Source: Takakia lepidozioides (taxonomy: Eukaryota; Streptophyta; Takakiopsida; Takakiales; Takakiaceae). Taken from it: a stretch of 60,000 nucleotides of DNA. Location of the stretch: assembly GCA_030704615.1 (NCBI GenBank), contig CM060734.1:40380042-40440041 (forward strand), given 5' to 3'. The notes under the pieces are model-generated. The model did no database searches, was not told the DNA's origin, and saw nothing but the letters and a program-made list of their open reading frames with translations. This document shows, piece by piece, positions 31,650 to 42,680 of this stretch. The translations under genes and the position numbers were made by a program. How positions within the stretch are numbered: the stretch's first letter is position 1; each line of letters starts with the position of its first letter.

Positions 31650-34600
31650 ATGGCTTCCTCTGAAGCGGAGTTCTTCTCAGACGACAAACCAGTGCCGTTC
31701 TCCCAGGAAGTCCTTGACAATGGATTTGCAATTGTTCTGGAACATGTCTTGGCTACCCGTTTTCAGCTGCAGAATGGCTCCATCTTTTTGGAGAAAGAGG
31801 TTTACGATCTGAAAGGGAAGTTGGTGAAATATTCTTTCCAAAACCGTGATGAGACGGCTCATATCAGCCAGTGGAGAGTGCGTCCTGGTCGATACAGAGT
31901 ACTTGGAGAGCCTCGGCGAAAGTCCCTTGGGTCATATGTGACGCCCGGGACTGCTGCTTCGGTCGTTGAAGACAAGAGGGAGGTGGTGGTGAAAAAAGAA
32001 CAGACTTCCTCCACTCCAATCGTTGAGCTTTCGGATTCTTCCGATGATGACATAAGTGAAATTCCAAATCCAGTCCTTCCTACTGTGGTTGCAGAAGCTG
32101 ATGAAGAAGAGATTTGTAGTGTCATTCCAAAATTGCGGGCGATGGGAGGAATGGCTGGATTCAAAAGTGAGTTGCGGGGAATTGATTGGGAATCTTTGAA
32201 GCAGGTGCCTGTGAAGTTCTTGCCGGAGACTTTTGATGGCGATATCCTATTCGAGCTGCCTCCTCCTCCGCGAGTTGGAGGTGTAACAATCATGATGCAT
32301 GGAATGGACAAGAAACACGACGGGCACCCGTGGTGCAGAACAAAAACATCCAATATTCAGAATGATGACAAGCTTGTTTTCAGGAGGACAGTTTGCAATG
32401 GACACCTTAGGTGTGATAATTTGAATTGCAGACACTTTCTTCAGTCTGGAGTTCATAATCAAAGCGAATGGGAGGGTCTGGCGGAGAATCCATTTCAGCC
32501 TGGGACTGCCCCTCCACCGGCAAACACTTTCGTCTGCAAATTCTGCAAACTTGTGCCATCCTGCTTGGCGCTCTGCGGAGCAAGAATGTACTATGTTGTC
32601 CACCGTTTGAATACAATGACGAGAGCTTGTGTGCATTTTGGATTCCATAACCATCCTGTCTCGAAGGGGGATTACAGGGAGAGTGTTGAGACAGTATCGA
32701 GGTTGATCAAACAGGAGTTCGGGAGAAACCCATCCGCAACAACATCTGCAATTGCTCTTGGCGCAAGCAAGTCCTTCTTGGAAAGCCATATTTTGAGTGA
32801 AGGAGATTCTGTGGGGACTAAACTTGACGGTGCAGCATTGGACCTGGTCATGGATCATTTCTCCACTTTAAGTTCACCTAACATTCGGCATCAGATCAAT
32901 GCATTGAGAATGGGCTCTGGGATCAGAGGCTACATAGACAATATTTTGGAATTGAAACGACTGAGCAAGTACGATTACATCCAGGACAATGTATTCCCAG
33001 GTCAAGGTGCCATCAAAGTTTTTCTTTTCAAAATGTCGACTGTTGGGGAGGGCAGTGGGGTTAGCCTCGTGAAGCGGATGCAGAAGACTGGGGACTTGCA
33101 GAACTGTTTTCTTATGTTTGATCATGTGAAACGAGTGAAGGATTGGACGACAATGGCTTGTCATGTCTACGATCCAGTGTACCAACGAGTTATGACAATT
33201 GCAGTTTGTGACATGCAATCCGAGGATACGGAATCCCAGAAGCTCATGTGGAATTCCCTGATACGTGTCATGGGCTGCCATGGGCTGCCATCTCCAAATT
33301 TCGCAGGTTTCATGGCGGATAGTGCTCAAGCAAATTTCAATGCTATTCGTATTGTCTTCGGATCGGGCGACCCAAAAGTGCCTATGCCAGGAAGAGAGCG
33401 TACATGTCTATTCCATTGGACACAATCTCTGGAAAAACATACAAAGTCGGACATCAAACCAGAGATGCAGACTCAGCACCGTAAATTGTGCAAAGAGTAC
33501 AAAGATGCTAGAACAATGAAGGAGGCGGACACTTTGTTCCAGACAATTCGTGCCTGGTGGTTCTCTTCTGGAGCTGCATCACTTGAGAGTATGAGAGCAT
33601 TGGAAGATTGGCTGGCGTTTTGGCACTTCCGGTATAGACAGTGGGGAGCAGCCATGACAATGGTACGAGGCTTCTATTTCATGCTTTATTCATACATTTG
33701 CTTTCCATATTTTTGACTCATTGCTTTCTTTATGTTGTTTCTGTGCACTATTCTGAAGTGTGGTTATCCTCTTTGCAGAACATGTCCATTGAGGAAATGG
33801 CAGACATGCCATCTTGCAATTTGGCAGAAACTGTGCACAATGCATGGTTGCAGCAGTCTGGGAAACGAGGTCGGGATTTGTATGTGGCAACAACAGATGA
33901 TTTGATACGTGCCTTGCAACAACAAACCCGATACCGTGATTTCTTACGAGGTGGGGTTGGTGGCAAGGGTCCGGACAAATCGGAGTTGATGTTGCGTGCT
34001 GCAAACAGATCTGGGGATCCAATCAAGATAGCACGGGCGGTGAGCATGTATGCCCAGGGAACGCCACTTGTTTCTAGAGTTCCACATCTTGAAGGGGAGG
34101 AGAGATTCGGCTCCTGTAAGAGGAAATTGAACACTCCACCTGGTTCGGATTCAGATTCCCACAGGGCAGACCGTGATAACTTCTCGAAGCCTCGTGTTCC
34201 CCTGCATGACAGCTCCGTGTCCGGAACCTCCATTGTGGAGGAACCTCCAACACGACGGCAAGCTCCAGCATCAAACCGTGCCACTGAAATGGTGCAGGAG
34301 AGAAACAACCCCCTTGATGTGCTTGAGTCCGCATGCCCCGACCACGTTTGGCACATAGAACGCACAAGTGTCGGGTCTCGTGTGAAATGTACAGCGATCA
34401 GGGCAACTAATTTCGAGAAGTGCACTTCATCTATATCCAGAGGTGGTGCCCGAACTCCTGCTCCGACTTTCACGGGCTTGATGCGTCCATACGGTCAACC
34501 AGAAGCCAAGAACCACAAGTTCTGGTTCTGCGCAGATGATTGTGCCAGATGTGTGCATGGAACTGTGCGTCCTTCCGTAGTGATGAAGCCATCTCCTCCA

Positions 34601-35163
34601 ACCGTTTGGCCCGTGAAGGTGGGAACACATCTCAGCTTTCAGGAGATTGAAATGCTGGAGGAGGCAGGTTTTTCCCTTGCGAGACAACCCCAACTCCATG
34701 CATGTGCTACTACTCCTGCGTCCTCCCGGGTCCCCCGGCAAATCCTGACTTGTGGCCAACCAAACGAGATGGAAAGCTCGTTCGGCGTTTCCCTCCAACC
34801 GCTGAACACTTTGGCAAAGTGGAGTCCGCAAGAATGCTCCAAGCTCGTGTCGGAAGCACCACGGAAGTACCCGATCCAGGATATGGTCGGGTATTCACAA
34901 TCATCACTTCCACATCTGCTGTTCATGACAGGACCTACGACATCACGGTTTCCAATTTCCCCAATTGCACATGTCCTGATTTTGTGAATATGCTATCAAC
35001 CAGTTTGGGCAAGAGAGGTAAATTCATACCCTGCAAACATTTGTATTTCATATTTTTGAGGAGGATGGTTTGCGATCCCAAACGTGACAACTTCATTCAC
35101 CAGGCCACTATGAGTTTCAACGAGGTCGATACTCTTTTGCAGCGGGATACAACACATGGGTAG
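31650..35163 (+). CDS. SWIM-type Mutator-like transposase (one apparent frameshift)
   Basis: Exon 1 is 31650-33662, the intron 33663-33778 (GT-AG, phase 0), exon 2 from 33779. The N-terminal third is acidic and unconserved. A WRKY/FLYWCH-like zinc region follows (about residues 215-335; VCNGHLRCDNLNCRHF ... HFGFHNHPV). The MULE DDE core has LMFDHVKRVKDW (about 488), FMADSAQANF (about 553) and CLFHW (about 585). The C-terminus has a SWIM zinc finger (CTC at 34966-34974, CKH at 35032-35040). The SWIM part is in a different phase: one base seems missing between about 34690 and 34740, near a run of five C. The protein cuts and joins element ends. As read, it would stop at 34987 without SWIM. Confidence 0.9.
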
Positions 35164-35600
35164 CATGAACTATGTAATGTGGTATGTGGATGACCATGAT
35201 TTGAAATGTGTAATTCACATCAATTCGTCGGCTGTGCAATGATATGGCCTCCAACTATACGGAGTGAGGTCTGAGTGACAACTTTTAGGTAGTGCACATT
35301 TGTCATTGCACCGTTCGAAGTCTACATGTCTTGCTGTCGCTATGCACTACAATCATCTTTTGAAGATGATCATAACTCTCATTGTTATTTGAGGAGGGAG
35401 GAAGTCTTCTCGTGGCAGCCTTTATGGCGCACACTTTGTGAGGATATTTTGTCGTCTTCGTAATTGTAAAAGTGAAACAAACATTTGTAATTGCACAATG
35501 TTGGATGCTGCAATTGTAGGCCTCAACACTCGTCTTGATTCTATTTAGGCAAGATTCCCTGCATTAATTCCACGGTCATAGGACCATCCACGGTTATAGG
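35164..35600. other. 3' flank of the transposase gene
   Basis: About 440 bp with no coding frame. It presumably carries the transposase 3' untranslated region and polyadenylation signals, but none is clear enough to place. Confidence 0.45.
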
Positions 35601-35813
35601 CGGCGCATGTTAATGCTGACGTGGCAGTTGACGGACAGTGCCACGTCATCATTTACCGCCACATCAGCATGCTGACATGACGCTCACGCCACGTCAGCAT
35701 GTGTGCAGGCTCACGCCACGTCAGCTGGCGTGAGCGTACGCTCACGCCACGTCACTCCTGCGTGAGCGTACGCTCGCGCGCTCACGTGCAACGCTCACGC
35801 CATTGCGTCGTTG
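35601..35813. repeat. Right terminal region of the MULE
   Basis: TGACGTGG occurs at 35617-35624 and CCACGTCA at 35641-35648, 35689-35696, 35716-35723 and 35747-35754. Several copies are extended to CTCACGCCACGTCA, matching the left end. Two TGAGCGTACGCTC-type small palindromes lie at about 35731-35743 and 35763-35775. The element ends ...CGTCGTTG at 35813, whose complement CAACGACGC aligns with the left end. Confidence 0.8.
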
Positions 35814-35822
35814 GAGCCGGCG
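35814..35822. repeat. Right 9-bp target-site duplication of the MULE
   Basis: GAGCCGGCG, identical to 24443-24451. The retrotransposon frame resumes here in the phase that was interrupted on the left. Confidence 0.95.
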
Positions 35823-36336
35823 GATCTACCACTGTGCTAATCTAGGAGAGTACCCCTGGCATGGTGATTTTGATAGTGACTCTGATGATGCTATCTTACG
35901 ATGGGAGGGAGCCCGATCTTCTTATATGGTGCAGCATGAAGCTGAGTGGGAAGAGGCCACCACGTCGGAAGATATCGCGTGGTATGATTCGGCTGATGAT
36001 AACCGTGCTCCATTGATAAAGAAGGACCCTTATCAAACCTTGAATTTGAATACAGTTGCTGAGCCCAATGACATTATAATTTCTGCGGCAATCCCATCAA
36101 ATGAATTGTCTATGTGGAAGGAGTTTTTCCAGAAACATCGTACGGCTTTTGCATGGACCTATACTGATCTTCGGGGTGTGCCCCCAGAAATTTTCCAGCA
36201 TCGCATTATATTGGAGGAAGGAGCAATGCCAGTACGGCAACGCCAACATCGATTGAATCCTAAATATTCTCTGTTGGTTAAAGAAGAATTGGACAAAATT
36301 GTTAGCTGTTGGATTCATTTATCCTGTACCTTATAG
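35815..36336 (+). pseudogene. Retrotransposon A linker upstream of reverse transcriptase
   Basis: Codons resume after the insertion. The frame holds an acidic linker, then RTAFAWTYTDLRGVPPEI and RQHRLNPKYSLLVKEELDKI, the segment just before gypsy reverse transcriptase. It stops at 36334-36336 in the wrong phase; a one-base shift at about 36300 leads into the next frame. Confidence 0.88.
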
Positions 36337-38700
36337 CAATTGGGTATCGCCTATAGTGGTCGTGCCCATGAAACAATCGGGCAAAGTACGAATCTGTCAA
36401 GATTTCCGGAAACTTAATGCTGTGACTCGAAATGATTATTTTCCATTACCTTTCACTGATGATACTATTCTGGATGCAGTAGCGGGCCATGAGTGTTATT
36501 CTTTCCTCGATGGTTTTTCTTGTTATAATCAGATCACGATCGCAGAAGAGGATCGGCCTAAGACTACTTTTACCACCGCTTGGGTCACTTATGCCTATAA
36601 AGTCATGCCCTTCAGACTTTGCAATGCTTCTGCTACGTTTCAACGAGTAATGACTGCCGCTTTTCAGGATTACTTGCGCCTATTTATGGAGATCTTCTTG
36701 GATGATTTTTGTGTCTATAGCAGCAAAGCAACACATGCTGAGATGTTGAAGTTGTGCTTTCAAAAATGTAAGGAGTATGGAATCTCTCTGAATGCCAGAA
36801 AATGTCAATTTCTGGTTACCAAGGGGAAGCTTTTAGGCCATATTGTATCAATTCGAGGGATATCAACTGACCCCACCAAGATTGAGATTATTGTCCAATT
36901 ACCTACCCCCACAACGGTGACAGAGGTGCGTGTCTTTCTGGGCCATGTGGGGTACTATCGCCGTTTTATCCGTCGATATGCTGAGATTACCCTACCATTG
37001 ACGCAATTATTGAAACACGATGCCGAGCAACAGTGGATAAGGGAATGTCAGCATTCTTTTCAAGAATTAAAAGGGCGATTAATAAAGGTGCCTATCTTGA
37101 TTTCCCCCGATTGGACTAAGGAGTTTCAGGTCTATGTGGATGCTTCAAACTATGCTATTGGTAGCGTTTTGAGTCAGAAGGATGAAAAGTCGTTTGATCA
37201 TCCGATATATTTTGCGAATCGTCAATTGGCTGCGGCGGAGAAAAAATATACTACCACTGAACGAGAAGGTTTGGGCATGATTTATTCGGTTCAGAAGTAT
37301 TGCCATTATTTATTGGGTTATCCATTTGTTTTTCATGTTGATCATGATGCACTAAAATATCTCATTAATAAACCTCAGCTGAGTGGCAGAGTGGCCCGGT
37401 GGGTTATTTTATTGCAAGAATTTACTTTTAAAATTGTGGTTCGCCCCGGGCGCAAGCATGCCAATGCTGATCATTTAAGTCGTCTATCGAAGGAAGTCGG
37501 CGAAGAGCTGATAGATGATTCTCTCCCAGATGCTGCCCTTTTTGTGGTTGATGTGATGACAGGAGAGTATGCTCTCATCTTTAATTACCTATCGTTACAA
37601 CAATTTCCAGAGGATTATACTGAGAAGCAAAAGCGTCGGCTGGTAGAGAAGACTGTGCCTTATACGATTATTGGCGACACATTATACAAGCTAGGGAATG
37701 ATGGTGTATTGCGCCGTTGCATCTTGGAAGCTGAGGATCCAACAATACTTGAGGGGTGCCATGCCGATTCTTGTGGGGGTCATTTTGCAGGGGATGCCAC
37801 CGGACGGAAGGTATTATTGGCAGGTTATTGGTGGCCTACCCTATGTAAAGATGTTTTTGCTTATGTGCGTCGTTGTGATGCATGCCAACGTATTGGCAGA
37901 CCTGCGCGATCGAGTTCTATGCCCCTGGTTCCCATCCTTGCACAAGCACCTTTTGAGAAGTGGGGTATCGATTTTGTTGGACCTATCGCCCCTGCCTCTC
38001 GCAATGGTCAGAAACGATATATTCTTGTTGCAACTGAATATGTCACTAAGTGGGCTGAAGCTATGGCCTCTCGCACCGATACGGCCAAGGTTGTGGCGCA
38101 GTTTTTGTATGAGAATATCATTACTCGATTTGGTTGTCCTCGAGAGCTTGTGAGCGACCGTGGTACACATTTTTTAAATTCTATTATTGAGCAGATGACT
38201 GCCAAATATGTCATTAAACATCGGAAGACTACTCCTTATCACCCACGGGCTACTGGTCAGACGGAGAAGACCAATGGGTTGCTCTGTGGTATCCTAACAA
38301 AGACAATTTCTGGTACTGGCAGCGATTGGGATACTAAATTATTTTCTACATTATGGGCCTATCGGACTGCATTTAAAGTTACTACCGGATTTACTCCCTT
38401 CCAGTTGATTTATGGACAAGAGGCAATATTGCCTATCGAGCTTGAAATTCCTTCCCTACGCATAGCTATCGAGGAACGTTTAGGCGATGTTCCATCCCTA
38501 TCGGCTTGCCTGTTGCAATTGGTTAAGATGGATGAACTTCGTCGGCAGGCGTTACAAAACATTGAAGTCACCCAATTGCGGCGGAAGGATTATTATGATA
38601 GCTGCCTTAAACCCAAGATCTTTAAAGCTCAAGTTTTGGTCCTCCTTTATGATAGCCGTTTTCAAAAATTTCCTGGTAAATTGAAGATGAGGTGGCTCGG
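36299..38700 (+). CDS. pol: Retrotransposon A reverse transcriptase, RNase H and integrase
   Basis: The open frame (to 38767) holds reverse transcriptase with PYSNWVSPIVVVPMKQSG, RICQDFRKLNAVT, YSFLDGFSCYNQI and the catalytic FLDDF in place of YVDD, as in Athila-like elements. RNase H follows (VYVDASNYAIGSVLSQ, TTERE, ANADHLSRL). The integrase has the HHCC finger (HADSCGGH ... CDACQR), the first Asp in KWGIDFVGP, the second in LVSDRGTHF and the Glu in ATGQTEKTNG. After MRWLG at about 38700 the family pattern stops; the last 20 codons are foreign. The RT-to-integrase run itself has no stop. Confidence 0.93.
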
Positions 38701-38767
38701 AGAGCAAAAACAAGAAGGGGATCACTTCTTGAGGAGGGCGACTTGTTCAGGAGAGGAGGAGACGTAA

Positions 38768-39578
38768 CGGAAAGTGGAAAACAATGAAGTGGAGATGATG
38801 ACTTGAATGTGGCTTAGTTCATGCAAGTTGTAAGATTATACAGTATGATAGAATAGAGACACCATGGCATAGGCATGATACATGATTAATCTTAATCCGA
38901 TACTGAATCGGTACAAACATACTATGTAGAGAAACACGAGAGAAGCTGTGGAATGAATGCATGATTAGATACTGAAGCAATCTGATGCTTCAGTATACAC
39001 GGTAAGGTAAATTGATAACATGAAGGCAGGAAGGAATACAAATAGGAAGCACAACCATGATTCACTAGCTGCAGGTCATGACTGATTGTTCTGAGCGGGC
39101 TGAGTGCTTAGAGATATCCAACTCTTCTATCTTGGAGTTTCCACCTCAGATAGCGAAGGGATGGGTGAGTAAAAGCCGCTCGACAGCAAGGGATCGCCAT
39201 TTTTGGTAGCCAATTGTATAGAGCCATTTGGAAAAGCTTCCACCACCCGATAGCTGTTCTAATCACCTAACTAACTAACCGTCACCCCTGAAGTAACACG
39301 TTCCCTCTGCAGATGTTGTTCCCACATAGTCGTTCCCTATCAATGATAACTGTTCCCCATGTACTGTGACAGCTGTGAAGCTGTGCCGAGCTGTGACTGG
39401 CTGTGCGAAGCTGTGTCGGGCTATGTGAAGCTGTGTCGGGCTGTGATAGACTGTGACAGGCTGTGTAACCCCCCTAAAGCCTGCTCCTGCCAGGCTCCTG
39501 TTGGTCTCAGTCTGCGCAAAAATTAAGGGTACCCCACAGAACCCATAAAAGCGTCCAAGTCCCAAGCAACCCTCTAAC
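38768..39578. other. Non-coding stretch including an LTR-like region of element C
   Basis: No gene. From about 39350 to 39470 there are repeated GCTGTG words (AGCTGTGTCGGGCTGTG and variants). The right part is probably the LTR of element C, whose 5' base would be at 39579 on the minus strand; its left border is not resolved. Confidence 0.5.
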
Positions 39579-39582
39579 ATTA

Positions 39583-39596
39583 CCCCTCCCCCTCTC
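39583..39596 (-). promoter_or_regulatory. Polypurine tract of element C
   Basis: On the minus strand GAGAGGGGGAGGGG is followed by TAA and then TGTTAGAGGG, the usual arrangement of a polypurine tract before a 3' LTR beginning TG. It primes plus-strand DNA synthesis. It places an LTR from 39579 leftward. Confidence 0.7.
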
Positions 39597-39617
39597 AAAA
39601 AGTCGTGTCCTCACAGT

Positions 39618-40777
39618 TTACTGTTTGGGATCAGCAAACCTTTGTGAGCGAGCACCCTTCTGACGGTGAGAGTCTCGTGAAGGACTCCGTGTGCGAGCCC
39701 GAGTCCTGTCACTGGCTGATGGAGATGATTGAGCACTACCTGGAAATGTCTGACCCTCCTTTGGCTGATAACGAGGTAACATCTCAGGCATATGAGATCC
39801 CCGTCGTTTCTTCTCTGCCATCTGAAGTGCATAGTCCTCTGCCATCTCAAAAGAGTCCTCTGAAGAAACAGTAGTATCAGAATCCTCGTCCCCCCTTAGG
39901 TGTTTTAACGGCCGAACTTTAAGTGGAATCCTACGTGGCATACAATGTGGGCCCACCATGTCTGGAAGTTTAAACTGTACAACTTGTTGTAAGCGCTTGC
40001 AAGCAAAATTAGTGAACGCCCTAAACTCCTTATCCGTATAGGTGAGAGGTGTGTCAATGACTTTGGAACAGTGTAAATATTTCCAGGCTTCATGTCCCTT
40101 AAAGAAAATATCCTCAGGGCCAAATTTTGTGTTGTCAAATTGTTCCAAGCCGAATTAAACCATGAACGAAGTTGGGAATCCTTCTGCATCATAACTTTTG
40201 CATCATATAGGTACATATGAGGTGGCACTGAAGGTAAGACCCAATGATCCCCACTGGAATAACTCAGAAATTGTGATTGCATCTTCTGCTGCTCAATGTG
40301 ATAACGTGCCATAAAACAAGCAACATAGTATAATCCACAGCCCATGACAATACTAGATACCTCCTTGGTCTTGGTATAGATGTACCCATGTACAACCTGG
40401 AAGGCAATTAATTCCTTCAGCATGGTACCTGCCTCAGACCAGTACCTTGCAAAGTGATGATCCTCAATGGGTCGATTGTTCGGAAGAACCTTAGTCCGAG
40501 TTGCCATTGGCAACCAAATGCGCATGATCTGGTAGTAATGTGCCAATGACTGCGGAGGACTAAATTCCTTCCAAGCCAAATCCAGCACAATGGGAATTTG
40601 GTTGAATGGCATAATCATAGCCCAACTGTACTCCCGTGCAGCAGGAGTCCTAGGTGGGTTAAAAGCAGCATCCCCCCATACCTCAGGCTGTGGTTTGGCG
40701 GTAGTAGCAACAGGGTCAGCTACCTGCACATGCACCTGCTGTGGTATTGGTACCACTGGCCCTTCTACCACTGACAT
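39618..40777 (-). pseudogene. Element C 3' ORF, second part
   Basis: Two overlapping minus frames (39905-40777, 39618-40148) form one protein through a one-base shift at about 40140. It has WKEFSPPQSLAHYYQIMRIW, FARYWSEAGTMLKELIAF and a C-terminal serine/arginine-rich tail (SDRTRARTRSPSRDSHRQKG). It ends about 20 bases before the polypurine tract, the position of the extra 3' ORF found in some Athila/Tat elements. No function is known to me. Confidence 0.6.
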
Positions 40778-40780
40778 CTC

Positions 40781-42480
40781 CTACACCCCCTGCAAAGAAG
40801 ACTGAAAAATTAGAGTCCTAGCATGTAAATAAGTAGCCATCAACTGCTCTTCAGGAACAAAGACTCTCTTGTCAATATTTGAACTCAGGTCTTGGTATAA
40901 TTGTTGCTTATGTGCTTCATGCAACTGGTCCTGCTCGAGACCTGCTTCAATCAAATGTCCCTTAGCCAACTGCAAGGCAGCCTTTAAGGCCTCCAACTCT
41001 TGCTGTAACTCGAGATTGATCTCCGCATCTACCTTGTTAGCACACTCAGTGGCAATTCGAGTCTCAAACTCCTTTCAAAGCTGCCAATTGGATAGATGGA
41101 ACATGGGATTTCACATAAGTGCCCAACAAAATTGAGTGGCCTGCTTATGGAACTCATAAGCATGGCCTGCTGGGGGTCATCATGGTGAACTTGCTGCTGT
41201 TCCCCCTGATCTTCCACAATGTGATGCTTCATCAACCATTCAGGCCATTGCCCCACCAGATCCTCTTCCTGAACCACCTCATCCTCCACAGGTGCTACAG
41301 TGTCCTTATATTCTACCCCTGGTACCTCCGTCACAGGTGTGGGTATTACATGCACAGCAGGGATTTCCCTGGACAAACTCTGCACCTCTAGAACCACTGA
41401 TTCCCTTACCAAGCCAAAGTTTTCATAGAGAAGGTCACCCTTCTCAATTTCTGCCACGACTTGCTCTGTAGTGGGAATGTCCAACCTTTCTCCGTCCAGA
41501 GCAATTGGGGGTGGTGTCACAGCATGTTCTAGCTGTGGAACCTCTGAGATAACTGAGTCAACTGGTTGTGATGGTTGTGATACCGAAGTGACTTTTTCTT
41601 CCCTCTCCGAAGGCCGTGCTTCCAATAATAACAGCCATCTGTGCTGCTGTGCCCCATCCTGCACAAGAGCTTGGGAAACATCATCTTGCGGTTTCCGTGA
41701 AGCTAGTGGATCCGCCACTACAGTCATACCCCGCTTCTGTCTCTTAGACTGGTGTTGCCCTGCCAGTCCACCCTCACTATGTGAAGAGTCATGCTCTTCA
41801 ATTGCAGTGGTTACTGCCTCAAATACTCCCATCTCCTTACGTCCCCAAGTATCAAGTATGCAAGAGTCAAGAATGATTTGGGCAATGACTGGACCAGACA
41901 CAATGATCGGAAACTTAGCAGCAGTGCCCTGTAACCTCTTCATCTCTTCCACCATACCATTGTACATTAATTCTGCCCATGCTACATCCTCTCCCCTCAA
42001 AGCTTTCAGGATCTCCTCTGTGAATGACCTGCTCAAATATTGTTGGTTCTGTTTCATGGCAAATAGAACGTTCAATATTTGGCCAACTTCTCTGAGCCCT
42101 GAGTACTCGGCTTTGGTACAAGCGTAGCCTTGAGTCTTAAAGAAACTCCCTTCTTGGAACAAATTCCCTATCTGCAATCCTGCCCTGTGCTCATCCACAT
42201 CCACATGACCTGATGGCAAATCAAACAATTGCTGCAAGTACTGGGGAGTAATTTCTATATCTACTCCCCTCACTTGGGTAACTCCCGTCCGAGGCTCAAA
42301 GTTCTGAAGAAATTGAATCATATACTGCCGATGATGCAAGGACCAGTCCTTGCGTAGCAGCCCCTCCAATCGCAACTCCCTCAGCAGCTGCATTACCTGC
42401 GGTGTAGCAATTGTTTGCTTCTGCATAATCGTGGTGCTCTTCACCCTGATATCCTCCATTCCCCTCACTCTCTTCATTCT
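40781..42480 (-). pseudogene. Element C 3' ORF, first part
   Basis: A minus frame from about 42477 (MKRVRGMEDIRVKS...) to 41029, continued by 40781-40996 in another phase. The first 250 residues contain IQFLQNFEPRTGVTQVRG, IEITPQYLQQLFDLPSG and FTEEILKALRGEDVAWAEL. The remainder is acidic and low in complexity. The overall pattern (a globular N-terminus with an LFDLP-like box, then a disordered tail) resembles the ORF at 47679-48550. I do not recognise a named domain. No gag or pol lies beside it, so element C is incomplete here. Confidence 0.55.
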
Positions 42481-42680
42481 AGACAAACAAAAAGACCTTG
42501 TTTGAAACAGCTGAAAGAAAGCTTGCAGGGCACAGAGCATAAAGGTATGGTTGGCACAGAATGTAACAGGTAAGTGCGTGTAAGCCTGTGGGGCTTGCAA
42601 GTATCGAGTGAGAGAAAATGTACTCTTAAAATATGTACATTGAGGTATATCAGGCCACCACAGGTAATGCAAACCCAACC

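Larger units (their letters stand above)
24452..35813. mobile_element. Mutator-like element with transposase and ParB/methyltransferase-like gene
   Basis: 11,362 bp between exact 9-bp duplications of GAGCCGGCG. The ends are imperfect inverted repeats: over the first 21 bases 15 match, including a shared GGCGTGAGC block. Repeated CCACGTCA words crowd both ends. It carries two divergent genes, a SWIM/MULE transposase (31650-35163, plus) and a 10-exon ParB/methyltransferase-like gene (25157-30893, minus), separated by 756 bp. Because it interrupts retrotransposon A, it arrived later. The second gene appears intact; the transposase has one apparent frameshift. Confidence 0.93.
19717..38700 (+). 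mobile_element. Athila-like Ty3/gypsy retrotransposon A (3'-truncated, split by a MULE)
   Basis: The order on the plus strand is LTR (19717-21163), primer-binding site, small zinc-motif ORF, gag, protease, then reverse transcriptase, RNase H and integrase after an inserted Mutator-like element (24452-35813). The integrase frame departs from family expectation right after MRWLG (about 38700), and no second LTR follows, so the 3' end is lost. The primer site and the FLDDF polymerase motif fit the Athila/Tat branch. Several stops and frameshifts (24222-24224, about 36300, gag 3' end) show it is dead. Confidence 0.9.
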
